In this document: positions 15,241-23,928 of the stretch, piece after piece
Layout: every line of letters starts with the position of its first letter
Position numbering within the stretch: the first letter of the stretch is position 1
Assembly: GCF_000717875.1 (NCBI RefSeq)
Contig: NZ_JOCT01000006.1
Span: 134,011 to 198,010, forward strand
Length of the DNA: 64,000 nucleotides
Direction: 5' to 3'
Source: Streptomyces sp. NRRL S-455
GTDB lineage: Bacteria > Actinomycetota > Actinomycetes > Streptomycetales > Streptomycetaceae
Made by a program: the position numbers and the translations under genes
The notes under the pieces: model-generated
Database searches by the model: none
Told to the model about the DNA's origin: nothing
The model's input: only the letters and a program-made list of their open reading frames with translations

Positions 15241-16704
15241 ATGTCGCCGTCCTGCTTCACCGACCTTGCGCTGCAGTACATCGACGGTGAGTGGCGCCCG
15301 GGCACCGGTTCCTGGGACATCATCGACTTCAACCCGTACGACGACGAGAAGCTGGCGTCGATCACCATAGCCACGGCCGACGAGGTCGATCAGGCGTACC
15401 GGGCCGCCGCCCGCGCCCAGAAGCAGTGGGCGGCGACCAACCCCTACGCCCGCCGCGCGGTGTTCGAGAAGGCCCTGAGGCTGATCGAGGAGCGCGAGGC
15501 GGAGATCTCCGAGGCCATCATCGCCGAGCTCGGCGGCACGCGCCTGAAGGCCGCCTTCGAGCTGCACCTCGCCAAGGAGTTCCTGCGCGAGGCGGTCCAC
15601 CTGGCGCTGGCCCCCGAGGGCCGGATCGTCCCCTCGCCGGTGGACGGCAAGGAGAACCGCGTCTATCGCGTGCCGGTCGGCGTCGTCGGCGTGATCAGCC
15701 CCTTCAACTTCCCGTTCCTGCTGTCGATCAAGTCCGTCGCCCCGGCGCTCGCGCTCGGCAACGCCGTGGTGCTCAAGCCGCACCAGAACACGCCGATCGT
15801 CGGCGGCTCCCTGGTCGCGAAGATCTTCGAGGACGCGGGCCTGCCCGGCGGTCTGCTGAACGTCGTCATCACCGACATCGCGGAGATCGGCGACGCCTTC
15901 CTCGAGCACCCGGTGCCCAAGGTCATCTCCTTCACCGGCTCCGACCAGGTCGGCCGGCACGTGGCGACGGTCTGCGCCCGGCAGTTCAAGCGCTCCGTCC
16001 TCGAACTGGGCGGCAACAGCGCGCTGGTGGTCCTGGACGACGCCGATGTCGACTACGCGGTCGACGCGGCGGTCTTCAGCCGGTACGTCCACCAGGGCCA
16101 GGTCTGTATGGCCGCCAACCGCGTCCTGGTCGACCGTTCGATCGCGGACGAGTTCACGGAGAAGTTCGTCGCCAAGGTGAAGACGCTCAAGGCGGGCGAC
16201 CCGCGCGACCCGGAGACCGTGATCGGCCCGGTCATCAACTCCTCGCAGGCCGACGCGATCGAGGGGGCGGTCGAGCAGGCGCTGGCCGAGGGCGCCACAG
16301 CCCTGGTGCGCGGCGGGCGGACCGACAACCTCGTCGAGCCGTCCGTCCTGACCGACGTCCCCGCCGACTCGGCCCTGCTGCGGCAGGAGGTCTTCGGACC
16401 GGTCGCCTTCCTCGTCCCCTTCGACGGTGAGGAGGAGGCCGTACGCCTCGTCAACGACACTCCGTACGGCCTGAGCGGCGCCGTCCACACCGGGAACGTC
16501 GAGCGGGGCGTCGCCTTCGCCAAGCAGATCGACACGGGCATGTTCCACGTGAACGACGGCACCGTCCACGACGAGCCGATCGTCCCCTTCGGCGGCGAGA
16601 AGCACTCGGGCCTCGGCCGGCTCAACGGCGAGACGATGGTGGACTCGTTCACCACGACCAAGTGGATCTCGGTGCAGCACGGCCGCAGCGGGTTCCCGTT
16701 CTAG
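15241..16704 (+). CDS. NAD(P)-dependent aldehyde dehydrogenase
   Basis: 487 residues, full length. Key positions: cofactor-binding GVVGVISPFNFPFLL (147-161), FTGS 231-234, general base Glu 255 in LELGGNS, nucleophile Cys 289 in GQVCMAAN, and EVFGPV near residue 384. Sequence style is closest to aromatic/benzaldehyde-vanillin type dehydrogenases, where GQVCMA replaces GQ-C-based motifs of betaine aldehyde enzymes. The aldehyde is not deducible. An ATG start follows a purine-rich GATCGAGGGATC stretch, and a hairpin with a T-run ends the gene. It stands alone between the HTH-DUF5753 regulator and a DinB gene. Confidence 0.93.
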   Translation: MSPSCFTDLALQYIDGEWRPGTGSWDIIDFNPYDDEKLASITIATADEVDQAYRAAARAQKQWAATNPYARRAVFEKALRLIEEREAEISEAIIAELGGTRLKAAFELHLAKEFLREAVHLALAPEGRIVPSPVDGKENRVYRVPVGVVGVISPFNFPFLLSIKSVAPALALGNAVVLKPHQNTPIVGGSLVAKIFEDAGLPGGLLNVVITDIAEIGDAFLEHPVPKVISFTGSDQVGRHVATVCARQFKRSVLELGGNSALVVLDDADVDYAVDAAVFSRYVHQGQVCMAANRVLVDRSIADEFTEKFVAKVKTLKAGDPRDPETVIGPVINSSQADAIEGAVEQALAEGATALVRGGRTDNLVEPSVLTDVPADSALLRQEVFGPVAFLVPFDGEEEAVRLVNDTPYGLSGAVHTGNVERGVAFAKQIDTGMFHVNDGTVHDEPIVPFGGEKHSGLGRLNGETMVDSFTTTKWISVQHGRSGFPF

Positions 16705-16718
16705 CGTCTTCCGACGCC

Positions 16719-16763
16719 CGGGCCCTTGCGGACAGAACCTGACCGCAAGGGCCCGTAGTTTTG
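16719..16763 (+). terminator. Rho-independent terminator after aldehyde dehydrogenase gene
   Basis: 13-bp stem CGGGCCCTTGCGG / CCGCAAGGGCCCG, 11-base loop, then TAGTTTTG. Complete with T-run. Confidence 0.85.
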
Positions 16764-16810
16764 CCGGTGTCAGGGGGAGAGGCCCCCGGACCTGGCGAAA
16801 GGCGGCGGTC

Positions 16811-17362
16811 ATGGTCACTCACGTTCCGGCGGAGGCGCACGGCGACGAGCACGGGGCGCTCCTGGCCTTCATCGCCGAGCAGCGGGGCGGCGTGCGCCGG
16901 GCGGTGCTCGGGCTGACGGACGAGCAGGCGGGCTCGCGTCCCAGCGCCAGCGAGCTGTCCCTGGCCGGGCTGGTGAAGCATGTCGCCGAGGTCGAGCAGA
17001 TGTGGATCTCCCTGGCCAAGGGCGAGCCGCCGGCCGTGGTGCGGGACCAGAGCAACTGGCACGAGTGCTTCCGGCTGGTCGAGGGCGAGACCGTCGCGTC
17101 CCAGCTGGCGTACTGGGAGAAGGTCGCCGCCGAGACGGAGGCGTACATCCGCTCGGTCCCGAGCCTCGACGACACCTTCGCGCTGCCGGCCCAGCCCTGG
17201 TTCCCGCCGGACGGCCGGGTCTCCCACCGCTGGCTCTGCCTCCACCTCATCCGCGAGACGGCCCGGCACGCCGGCCACGCCGACATCATCCGCGAGTCCC
17301 TGGACGGCAGGACGGCCTTCGAGCTGGTGGCCGAGGAACAGCGGGCGGTGGCCGAGGCATAA
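16811..17362 (+). CDS. DinB-like (DUF664) metal-binding protein
   Basis: 183 residues in a four-helix DinB_2/DUF664 layout. The three usual metal-ligand positions are present: LVKHVAEVEQMW (His near 57), and HLIRETARHAGHADIIRE near the C-terminus with two His. Family members bind a divalent metal; several are mycothiol- or bacillithiol-dependent transferases, and mycothiol is the actinomycete thiol, so a thiol-transferase role is possible. ATG with GAAAGGCGGCGG upstream. The PadR gene starts 10 bp after its stop in the same direction. Confidence 0.87.
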   Translation: MVTHVPAEAHGDEHGALLAFIAEQRGGVRRAVLGLTDEQAGSRPSASELSLAGLVKHVAEVEQMWISLAKGEPPAVVRDQSNWHECFRLVEGETVASQLAYWEKVAAETEAYIRSVPSLDDTFALPAQPWFPPDGRVSHRWLCLHLIRETARHAGHADIIRESLDGRTAFELVAEEQRAVAEA

Positions 17363-17372
17363 CCTTGGCCGC

Positions 17373-18014
17373 ATGTCAACGATCCGCCTCCTCGTGCTCG
17401 GCGCGGTCCGTATGCACGGGCGGGCCCACGGCTACCAGGTGCGCAACGACCTGGAGTACTGGGGCGCGCACGAGTGGTCCACAGCCAAGCCCGGCTCGAT
17501 CTACCACGCGCTGAAGCAGATGGCGAAGCAGGGGCTGCTGCACGCGCACGAGATCGCCCCGTCCACGGCCGGCGGCCCGCCGCGCACGGAGTACGAGATC
17601 ACCGGGCAGGGCACCGAGGAGTACTTCCGGATGCTGCGGGAGGCGCTGGTCACCTACGACCAGCGCGGGGACATGAAGACGGCCGCCGTCGGCTTCGTCG
17701 TCGACCTGCCGCGGGCCGAGGCGGTCGCCCTGCTGAAGGAGCGCACCCTGCGGATCGAGCAGTGGCGGGCCTCCGTCCTGGAGCACTACGTCCCCGAGGA
17801 GGGGCCCGAACAGCTCGGTCACATCGGCGAGATCATGAACATGTGGGTCCACACGGCCGACTCCGAGGCCGAGTGGACCCGCGGTCTCATCGAGCGCATC
17901 GAGGGCGGCGCCTACACCTTCGCCGACGAGGGGGACCCGTTCGTCGGAGTCCTGGCCGAGGGTGAGGAGAACCCGTACGCCACGGGGGAGCGGCATCCCG
18001 GCGACGATCACTAA
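17373..18014 (+). CDS. PadR-family repressor
   Basis: 213 residues. Residues 1-90 are a winged helix of the PadR type (TIRLLVLGAVRMHGRAHGYQVRNDL, then GSIYHALKQMAKQGLL, GGPPRTEYEITGQG). The remaining residues form the Vir_act_alpha_C helical dimerisation domain. PadR repressors of this type sense hydrophobic compounds and control adjacent ABC exporters such as LmrCD. Its stop codon overlaps the first of two palindromic sites in front of the ABC transporter genes. A TAACCT hexamer 7 bp before the ATG could be a -10 box for a leaderless transcript. Confidence 0.9.
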   Translation: MSTIRLLVLGAVRMHGRAHGYQVRNDLEYWGAHEWSTAKPGSIYHALKQMAKQGLLHAHEIAPSTAGGPPRTEYEITGQGTEEYFRMLREALVTYDQRGDMKTAAVGFVVDLPRAEAVALLKERTLRIEQWRASVLEHYVPEEGPEQLGHIGEIMNMWVHTADSEAEWTRGLIERIEGGAYTFADEGDPFVGVLAEGEENPYATGERHPGDDH

Positions 18015-18027
18015 TCAAATTTGACGA
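18012..18027. promoter_or_regulatory. PadR operator candidate 1
   Basis: TAATCAA-AT-TTGACGA: seven-base half-sites around a two-base centre (two mismatches), overlapping the padR stop codon. Matches the geometry of the second site, 46 bp downstream. Confidence 0.5.
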
Positions 18028-18057
18028 ATAGATGGGCCGGGCTTACCTTCGTGCTTG

Positions 18058-18073
18058 TAGTCAACTTTGACTA
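18058..18073. promoter_or_regulatory. PadR operator candidate 2
   Basis: TAGTCAA-CT-TTGACTA, a perfect palindrome of seven-base arms, 16 bp before the ABC ATPase start codon. Binding here would block transcription or access to the GAGGGAGG ribosome site. Confidence 0.6.
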
Positions 18074-18089
18074 GCGAGGGAGGCTCAGC

Positions 18090-19040
18090 GTGGCCGACGC
18101 GGCGATCACCGTCGAAGGCGCGGAGAAGCGGTACGGCGACAAGAAGGCGCTGGACGGGCTCGACCTGACGGTCGCGCGCGGCACGGTGCACGGGGTGCTC
18201 GGACCGAACGGAGCGGGCAAGACCACCCTCGTCCGGGTGCTGTCCACCCTGCTGCGGCCCGACGCGGGCCGGATCCAGGTGGCCGGGCACGACGTGGTGC
18301 GCGAGGCGTACGCCGTACGGCTGCGCATCGGCCTGCTCGGCCAGCACGCGGCGCTCGACGAGGAACTCGGCGGCCGGCAGAACCTCGAGATGTTCGGCCG
18401 GCTGCACCACCTGGGCGCCAAGCGGGCACGCGCGCGTGCCGACGAACTCCTGGACCGCTTCGACCTGGCCGGCACCGGCCGCAAGGCGGTGCGGCAGTAC
18501 AGCGGCGGCATGCGGCGCCGTCTGGACCTCGCCGCCTCCCTGATCACCGAACCGGAGGTGCTCTTCCTCGACGAGCCGACCACCGGCCTCGACCCGCGGG
18601 GCCGCGCCGAGGTGTGGAGCTCCGTCCGCTCCCTGGTCGGCGGCGGCACGACGGTCCTGCTCACCACGCAGTACCTGGAGGAGGCCGACCAGCTCGCCGA
18701 CCGCATCTCGGTCGTCGACACCGGCCGCGTCATCGCCGAGGGCACGGCGGACGAGCTGAAGGCGCTGACCGGTGGCGACCGCATCGACGTGGTCCTGCGC
18801 GACGCCGGCCGACTGGGCGCGGCCGTCGCCCTGCTGCCCCTGACCGGGGTCACCGTCGACACCGACCGCCGACTGCTGAGCGCCCCGGTGACCGACCGCA
18901 TGGAGGCGCTCTCCGCGGTCGTACGGGCCCTTGGGGAGTCCGGCATCGAGGCCGAGGACGTCGCCCTGCGGCGCCCGACGCTGGACGAGGTGTTCCTGCA
19001 CCTGACCGGAGACGACCGCCGAGTGAAGGAGGCCGCGTGA
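18090..19040 (+). CDS. ABC transporter ATPase, DrrA-like drug-resistance type
   Basis: 316 residues, one nucleotide-binding domain: Walker [10 protein letters not shown] around 39-47, Q-loop [12 protein letters not shown], signature [10 protein letters not shown], Walker [14 protein letters not shown], and a C-terminal extension (about 225-316) typical of DrrA-type exporters ([14 protein letters not shown]). GTG start with GAGGGAGG. It overlaps the permease gene by four bases (GTGA), so the two subunits are made together. The upstream PadR regulator and operators indicate an inducible exporter of a hydrophobic compound. Confidence 0.93.
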   Translation: MADAAITVEGAEKRYGDKKALDGLDLTVARGTVHGVLGPNGAGKTTLVRVLSTLLRPDAGRIQVAGHDVVREAYAVRLRIGLLGQHAALDEELGGRQNLEMFGRLHHLGAKRARARADELLDRFDLAGTGRKAVRQYSGGMRRRLDLAASLITEPEVLFLDEPTTGLDPRGRAEVWSSVRSLVGGGTTVLLTTQYLEEADQLADRISVVDTGRVIAEGTADELKALTGGDRIDVVLRDAGRLGAAVALLPLTGVTVDTDRRLLSAPVTDRMEALSAVVRALGESGIEAEDVALRRPTLDEVFLHLTGDDRRVKEAA

Positions 19041-19798
19041 CCGCCCACGCCCTGACCGACTCCTGGACCATGACCCGCCGGGAACTCGCCCGCTGGGGAC
19101 GGCAGCCGGTCCAACTGGTCGTCAACCTCGTCTTCCCGGTCATGCTGCTGCTCATGTTCGGCTACCTGGTCGGCGGCGGCCGGGGCGTGAACGGCGAGTA
19201 CCGCGACTACCTGATCCCGGGCATGCTCGCGCTCACCATGGCCTTCGGCCTGGAGGGCACGATGATCGCCGTCACACAGGACCTGAACAAGGGCGTGATC
19301 GACCGGTTCCGCTCGATGCCCATGGCCAACGGGGCCGTGCTGGTGGGCCGTTCCGCCGCCGACATGCTCCAGTCGGCGATGGCCCTGGCGGTGCTCATCG
19401 CCGTGGGCAGCGCACTCGGCTGGCGTGCCCACGGCGGTCCGGCGGCCTTCCTGGGAGCCGTGGGCCTGCTGCTCCTGTTCCGGTTCGCCATGCTGTGGAT
19501 CGGCATCCACCTGGCGCTGGTGGCCGGGAAGCCGGAGATGGTCCAGGCCGTGCAGATCCTGGTCTGGCCGATCGGCTTCCTGTCCAACGCCCTCGCCCTG
19601 CCCGACTCCATGCCCGGCTGGCTGGGCACGGTCGTCGAGTGGAACCCGATGTCCCACACGGCCACGGCCGTACGGGACCTGTTCGGCACCCCCGGCGCGG
19701 AGTCCGGGCACGTGGGGGCGGCGATCGCCTGGCCACTCGCCCTGCTGGCGGTGTTCTTCCCGCTGGCGGTACGGCGGTTCGGGCGGCTCAGTAGGTGA
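19037..19798 (+). CDS. ABC-2 type permease, DrrB-like
   Basis: 253 residues with six hydrophobic segments and the ABC2_membrane pattern: an N-terminal amphipathic stretch [22 protein letters not shown], the cytoplasmic [24 protein letters not shown] block that couples to the ATPase, and a C-terminal [14 protein letters not shown] segment seen in DrrB-type permeases. GTG start overlapping the ATPase stop. Works as a homodimer with two DrrA-like ATPases in the membrane. The substrate may be a toxic metabolite or antibiotic. Confidence 0.92.
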   Translation: MTAHALTDSWTMTRRELARWGRQPVQLVVNLVFPVMLLLMFGYLVGGGRGVNGEYRDYLIPGMLALTMAFGLEGTMIAVTQDLNKGVIDRFRSMPMANGAVLVGRSAADMLQSAMALAVLIAVGSALGWRAHGGPAAFLGAVGLLLLFRFAMLWIGIHLALVAGKPEMVQAVQILVWPIGFLSNALALPDSMPGWLGTVVEWNPMSHTATAVRDLFGTPGAESGHVGAAIAWPLALLAVFFPLAVRRFGRLSR

Positions 19799-20023
19799 GG
19801 GGGCTTCACCGTACGAGCGACGCCGTGACCCCGCCGACCCGGCGGAGGCTCGAGACGGCCCCGGCATACGTCGAATGAAGTGACGCGCTCGTCATTCGCG
19901 GGCCCTGAAATACGACGGCAAGGTTTCCGGAACCTCCGCATCTCCTCCCGCCGAGCGGGGATACCGTCGTCAATGCGCGCTTCGATCGCGCAGTGGTCGT
20001 GATGGCTGCACGGGGGCGGGACA

Positions 20024-21157
20024 TTGGCACAACAGAACGGCATTCGAACACACTCCCTATGGTGGAGTGGGGTCGCATCTTTCATCGTTCTTCTGGTGGC
20101 GGGCACTCTCGTATTCGCCGGCTGCGAAAGGCCCGGGTCCAACCAGGGAGCGGACAGTCCGGGGAGTACGACAGGCGCGCCGCGCAGCGCCGGGCCGGGC
20201 GATGGCCCGACCAAGTCGCCCCGCGCGACAGACGGCACGGACGGGAAGCCGGGATCATCCACTCCTGGCGGCAGTTGGACAGGCGCTCCGGGTTCCGAGG
20301 GACGGTCCTGGACACCGGCCGCCTCGGGGCCTGCGGCATCCACCTGGCCGTCCGGGCCCGGGTCGCCGGGGTCGCCCGGGTCGCCAGGGTCGCCAGGGTC
20401 TGGAGGCGGTGGCGACGGAAACGGGAACGGAAAGGGAAAGGGAAAGGGAAAGGAGGAAACGCCGACGGAGCATTTCTCCTGGCTTCGTATCGGCCCCAAG
20501 TCCCCCGTGATGGACTCGATCAACACGGACCACGTCTACGATTCGGTCCAGCAACACAAATGCGACTACGCCCGGGACAAATACGACACGGTGGGCCCGG
20601 AGCGCAGGGCGAACAGCGACCCGAACACCTGGAATCTCCTCAAGGGGCTCATCGGCATCTGTCTTGCCGTGCAGGGAGACGAGAGTGAGTGGGAAACCGT
20701 TGTCGACTCCTACCGGGACGTCCGGGGAATCTCCACGGGGAACTGCAAGTACGAGGCGGGGTACCGGCTGCTGGAAGCGGTCGCGTCGTTCGTACAGGCG
20801 CACCCCGACGGCAAGGTGCTGATCGATGACGCGCCGACGGGACCGGGCTCCGCGGCGTGCCCCTACCGGATCCAGGATGTGTACGTGAGCGCGACCGGCC
20901 GGTCCCCGGAGACAGTCGCTCCCGGGACCGAGCTCTGGGCGCGTGGAACCTGGCCGAGCGAGGTCGGGCGTGTCCTCCTGAACGGGACGGAGGCACCGGT
21001 CATCCGATTGCCGGACTCCGACCAGCACAGCTGCTGCCACAACGCCTCCGTCAGCTTCACGGTGCCGAAGAACATGCCGAAGGGGACCGTGAACGAAGTG
21101 ACGGTCACCGGAGCCGGCTTCAGAATCAGCGCACGCATCACCTTCGAGGTCCAGTAG
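20024..21157 (+). CDS. lipoprotein with long low-complexity linker and C-terminal TIG-like domain
   Basis: 377 residues from a TTG start (GGGGGCGGG upstream). The signal segment FIVLLVAGTLVFAGC ends in a lipobox at Cys 34. Residues about 38-142 are low complexity, including a GSP run and a GKGKGKGKE run. A helical middle part (about 145-260: DSINTDHVYDSVQQHKCDYARDKY, PNTWNLLKGLIGICLAVQG) with cysteines follows. The end (about 275-377) has an IPT/TIG-like pattern (YVSATGRSPETVAPGTELWARGTWPSE ... NEVTVTGAGFRISARITFEV). No function known. The next gene follows 5 bp after the stop and is probably co-transcribed. Base composition is lower in GC than the flanking ABC genes. Confidence 0.75.
   Translation: MAQQNGIRTHSLWWSGVASFIVLLVAGTLVFAGCERPGSNQGADSPGSTTGAPRSAGPGDGPTKSPRATDGTDGKPGSSTPGGSWTGAPGSEGRSWTPAASGPAASTWPSGPGSPGSPGSPGSPGSGGGGDGNGNGKGKGKGKEETPTEHFSWLRIGPKSPVMDSINTDHVYDSVQQHKCDYARDKYDTVGPERRANSDPNTWNLLKGLIGICLAVQGDESEWETVVDSYRDVRGISTGNCKYEAGYRLLEAVASFVQAHPDGKVLIDDAPTGPGSAACPYRIQDVYVSATGRSPETVAPGTELWARGTWPSEVGRVLLNGTEAPVIRLPDSDQHSCCHNASVSFTVPKNMPKGTVNEVTVTGAGFRISARITFEVQ
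20360..20452 (+). repeat. two in-gene tandem repeats (9-bp and 6-bp units)
   Basis: Four and a half copies of the 9-bp unit GGGTCGCCN (20360-20401) encode the GSP run. Three copies of GGGAAA (20434-20452) encode the GKGK run. Such units change copy number by slippage, so linker length probably varies among strains. Confidence 0.75.
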
Positions 21158-21162
21158 CCGCC

Positions 21163-22263
21163 ATGCCTGCTCCCCGTGGCACAGCACGGTTGCGCGCCGT
21201 GGCGAGCCGGGCCCGCCGGCCCCGCCCGGACGACGCGGGCCGTCGGGCCCGGAGCGGTGGGCCGCCTGCCGGCCCCGGGCCGACGCCGGACCCGCCCGCT
21301 CCACCCTCTGCTCCCGCCCCGCCCAATCCCCCTCCTCACCCCCTGCCTGATCCCGCTCCCACCCGCCCCGCCGACACCGATTCCGATTCCGCCCCGAGCC
21401 CGGAGCCACAGGACGAGAACGCCGCCCTCCCACCCGGCTGGCTGGAACTCCTCGGCGCGGTCGGGTCGTTGCTGTCGCTCCTCACCGCTGTGCTGTTCTA
21501 CTTCGGCTGGTCCAGTACCGACGCCGAAACCCGCGCCCTCGGGCTGCGCGACACCGTGCTGCGCCTGTCGACCATCGACTACCTGCTGCGCAGCGTGGAC
21601 GCCCTGTTCCTGCCCGCCTGGCTCGTGGCGGCCGCAGCGCTCGCCGGTACGGGCCTGCACCACTGGGTGAAGCAGTCCCCCGGACGCGCCGAGACGGTGA
21701 CGCGAGTTTTCCGCCACGCGTGGCTGCCGCCTCTGGCCCTGCTGGCGCTGCTGCCCGGCTACCCTGCCGCCTTCGAGTTGATCGTCCCGCTGGCGATGAT
21801 CCTCGGCTTCCTGCTGACCACGTACTCGCGCACCCTTCCGGGCCCCGGAACCCTGCCGACCGACCGCCGCAGAGCGCTGCGCCTGTGGGGGCTGACCGTG
21901 CTGATCAGCGTGCTGTTGTTGTTCTGGGCCACATCGGCGTACGCCGGGATCGTGGGCCGCAGCCGGGCCGCCGAGGCCGCACGTACCGTCAACACGGCGT
22001 TCCCCGCGGTCGTCGTCTTCAGCGAGAAGGATTTGCTGATCCGCGGCAACGGAACCTGCTACAACCGCATCACGGACAAGGACAGTGCCTACGGATTCCG
22101 TTACGCGGGCCTACGCCTCTTCCACGTATCGGGCGACCGCGTGTTCCTGGTGGGATCGGACTGGACGCCCGGGAGCGGAACGCTCTGGGTGATCGAGAAG
22201 GACGACACCACGCGCGTCGAGTTCTCCAACGCCCTGGGCAGACCTCGTCCCCAGGAGTGCTGA
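21163..22263 (+). CDS. multi-spanning membrane protein with Pro-rich N-terminus
   Basis: 366 residues. The first ~75 are Pro/Ala-rich and presumably cytoplasmic (PTPDPPAPPSAPAPPNPPPHP). About five hydrophobic helices follow (LELLGAVGSLLSLLTAVLFYFG, LFLPAWLVAAAALAGTGL, WLPPLALLALLPG, FELIVPLAMILGFLL, LWGLTVLISVLLLFWATSAYAG), then an extracellular C-terminal domain of about 95 residues. No family recognised. Coupled to the preceding lipoprotein gene, so the two may form a surface complex. No strong ribosome site precedes the ATG, which suits translational coupling. Confidence 0.7.
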   Translation: MPAPRGTARLRAVASRARRPRPDDAGRRARSGGPPAGPGPTPDPPAPPSAPAPPNPPPHPLPDPAPTRPADTDSDSAPSPEPQDENAALPPGWLELLGAVGSLLSLLTAVLFYFGWSSTDAETRALGLRDTVLRLSTIDYLLRSVDALFLPAWLVAAAALAGTGLHHWVKQSPGRAETVTRVFRHAWLPPLALLALLPGYPAAFELIVPLAMILGFLLTTYSRTLPGPGTLPTDRRRALRLWGLTVLISVLLLFWATSAYAGIVGRSRAAEAARTVNTAFPAVVVFSEKDLLIRGNGTCYNRITDKDSAYGFRYAGLRLFHVSGDRVFLVGSDWTPGSGTLWVIEKDDTTRVEFSNALGRPRPQEC

Positions 22264-22365
22264 GCAGCGACGCCGTACGCCGCAGCAGTTGTCTTCGCAC
22301 CGTGGCCGGCTTCTCGCGACGTACCGACATCGGCGAGGGACGGGCTTTCCGTCGGTACGGCGCGG

Positions 22366-22689
22366 TCAACGACTGCTGTTCGCGCCGCTCCCGGCGTCCG
22401 GGTGGGCGAGAAGGCGGGCGCCTCTGCTCTCCGCGATGCGGCGTACGTCGGTCAGCGCCTCGCTCATGCGGGCGAGCAGGAAGCGGAGCTGGCCGGTGGT
22501 CACCCGCTGGTCCTCGAGCATGTCGGCCGCATGGTCGAGGAGGGCATCGGCCATGCCGAGCTGGGCGTTCTCGATGGCGTCGGCGGCCCGGGAGAGCCGG
22601 CCGCTCCCGTCGGTCAGGAGATAGCACGGCTTGCCTTCGGGGCTTGCCCAGGGCAGCAGCCGCGCCGGTGTGATGGCGCTGTCCGTCAT
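22366..22689 (-). CDS. small helical protein of an HTH-DUF5753 module
   Basis: 107 residues, mostly helical, with a heptad-like region (RAADAIENAQLGMADALLDHAADMLEDQ). No known domain. Overlaps the preceding gene by four bases (ATGA), so both are made from one transcript. Similar small genes sit divergently from HTH-DUF5753 regulators in streptomycetes. Function unknown. Confidence 0.65.
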   Translation of the reverse strand: MTDSAITPARLLPWASPEGKPCYLLTDGSGRLSRAADAIENAQLGMADALLDHAADMLEDQRVTTGQLRFLLARMSEALTDVRRIAESRGARLLAHPDAGSGANSSR

Positions 22690-23012
22690 GCGGTCATTCC
22701 CATGTCGTGGATCGGGTCCGGGTACGAGTGATGCGGGCGCAGGTCGATGCCCTGAGGGGCGAGCAGCAGGGGGCCACGCCGGGCCCGCCGACGCCGCTCC
22801 CGCTCCCGGCGCTCGTGTGCGACGAGGTAGGGGCGTACGAGGGCGTTGTCCTCACCGCGTAGAGGGCGTGCGCCGAACCGGTGGGGAGTCGGCCCGTCGA
22901 CCGGCGGGTGCGGAGGGGCGTATCCGTGCCTCGCGGTGAGCCGATGTCGCCCCGTGGCGGGGAGGACTAGGTGAAGCAGTGCTTCGAGCAGGCGGGTGAT
23001 GGCGTCGGGCAT
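22686..23012 (-). CDS. small basic protein of an HTH-DUF5753 module
   Basis: 108 residues from the ATG with GGAG nine bases upstream. A short hydrophobic N-terminus (ITRLLEALLHLVLPATG) is followed by an Arg/His/Pro-rich body with LVRPYLVAHERRERERRRRARRGPLLLAP. The pattern 'R-x-L-R-G-E-D-x-x-L-V-R-P-Y' is reminiscent of actinomycete proteins of unknown function beside DUF397 genes. Transcribed divergently from the HTH regulator gene, 122 bp away. Confidence 0.62.
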   Translation of the reverse strand: MPDAITRLLEALLHLVLPATGRHRLTARHGYAPPHPPVDGPTPHRFGARPLRGEDNALVRPYLVAHERRERERRRRARRGPLLLAPQGIDLRPHHSYPDPIHDMGMTA

Positions 23013-23099
23013 GGCGTGACTCCGTGATCGATGTCGCTGTCTGTAGCGATCGACATACAGAGTGAGAGCAATCGGACTAGGCTCGCCAGGGGGTGAGAC

Positions 23100-23118
23100 G
23101 TGACAGGGCATTTGTCAC
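23100..23118. promoter_or_regulatory. inverted repeat upstream of HTH regulator
   Basis: GTGACA-GGGCATT-TGTCAC, perfect six-base arms, ending 15 bp before the TTG start of the HTH-DUF5753 gene. Candidate autoregulatory operator in the divergent promoter region. Confidence 0.45.
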
Positions 23119-23133
23119 AAGGGGGTAGATCTC

Positions 23134-23928
23134 TTGGGCACCAAGTACGGCGACTGGCTCAAGGAGCAGCGCGAGGCGGCCGGGCTGACACAGCAGCAGC
23201 TGGCCGACAGGGCGGTCATGACGCGCACTCACATCGCGCATATCGAGGCGGGGCGCCGGGTGCCCTCCAAGGAGGACGCGAGGCGGCTGGACAGCGCTCT
23301 GAACACGGGGAACGTGCTGAGCAGCTTTCTGCCGCAGGAGGAAGTTGCAGCGGCGGACTACTTTGAGTCGGTGCGTCTCCTTGAGCAGCAAGCAGTGATG
23401 ATTCGCGAGTTCGCTCTGTCGTTCGTGCCAGGAATCCTCCAGACGAAAGCGTACGCGCGTGCGGTGTTGAGCTCGGGCTTCCCTCCGGTGAGTGAAGAGG
23501 AGTGTGACAGACGCCTTGTCACACGCCTTGAGCGCGCGATGATCCTTGAGGACCCCGTTTCGCCCGTAGTGTGGGCGCTCCTCGATGAGGCAGTGCTGAG
23601 GCGCCCGATGGGGGGTGAAGGCGTCATGGCGGAGCAGATCACGCACATCGTTCGCCTCGCCGAGACGGGACGCATCCGTGTGCACGTGATGCCGTTCGGC
23701 GTGGGCCACCACTGGCTGCTGGAAGGAATGCTCACGCTCATGTGGTTCGAGGACCAGCCGCCTGTGGCGTACAGCGAGGGTGTGCGAATGGGGAAGCTCC
23801 ACGACTCACCGACCGTGGTTCACGATCTGCAAAGTCGCTACGATCTCGCGCTGAGTGACGCCATGCCCATGAAGGAATCACTGGCCATGCTCAGGGCCAC
23901 GGCGAGAGGTTACGGACACCATGAATGA
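23134..23928 (+). CDS. HTH-DUF5753 regulator, second copy (WhiJ-like XRE family)
   Basis: 264 residues, TTG start with GGGGG eight bases upstream. XRE HTH at about 7-60 (WLKEQREAAGLTQQQLADRAVMTRTHIAHIEAGRRVPS), then DUF5753 with FALSFVPGILQTKAYARAVL, WALLDEAVLRRPMGG and VMPFGVGHHWLLEG. Its end overlaps the following DUF397 gene by 8 bp, the usual pairing. It differs clearly from the regulator at 14307, so the two modules are not a recent duplication. Codon third positions are less GC-rich than the surrounding genes. Confidence 0.9.
   Translation: MGTKYGDWLKEQREAAGLTQQQLADRAVMTRTHIAHIEAGRRVPSKEDARRLDSALNTGNVLSSFLPQEEVAAADYFESVRLLEQQAVMIREFALSFVPGILQTKAYARAVLSSGFPPVSEEECDRRLVTRLERAMILEDPVSPVVWALLDEAVLRRPMGGEGVMAEQITHIVRLAETGRIRVHVMPFGVGHHWLLEGMLTLMWFEDQPPVAYSEGVRMGKLHDSPTVVHDLQSRYDLALSDAMPMKESLAMLRATARGYGHHE

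Noticed and set aside
20360..20452. Short repeats that might suggest a CRISPR array.
   Set aside because: Units are 6-9 bp, contiguous without spacers, in frame, and encode low-complexity protein linkers. No CRISPR array was seen anywhere in the window.
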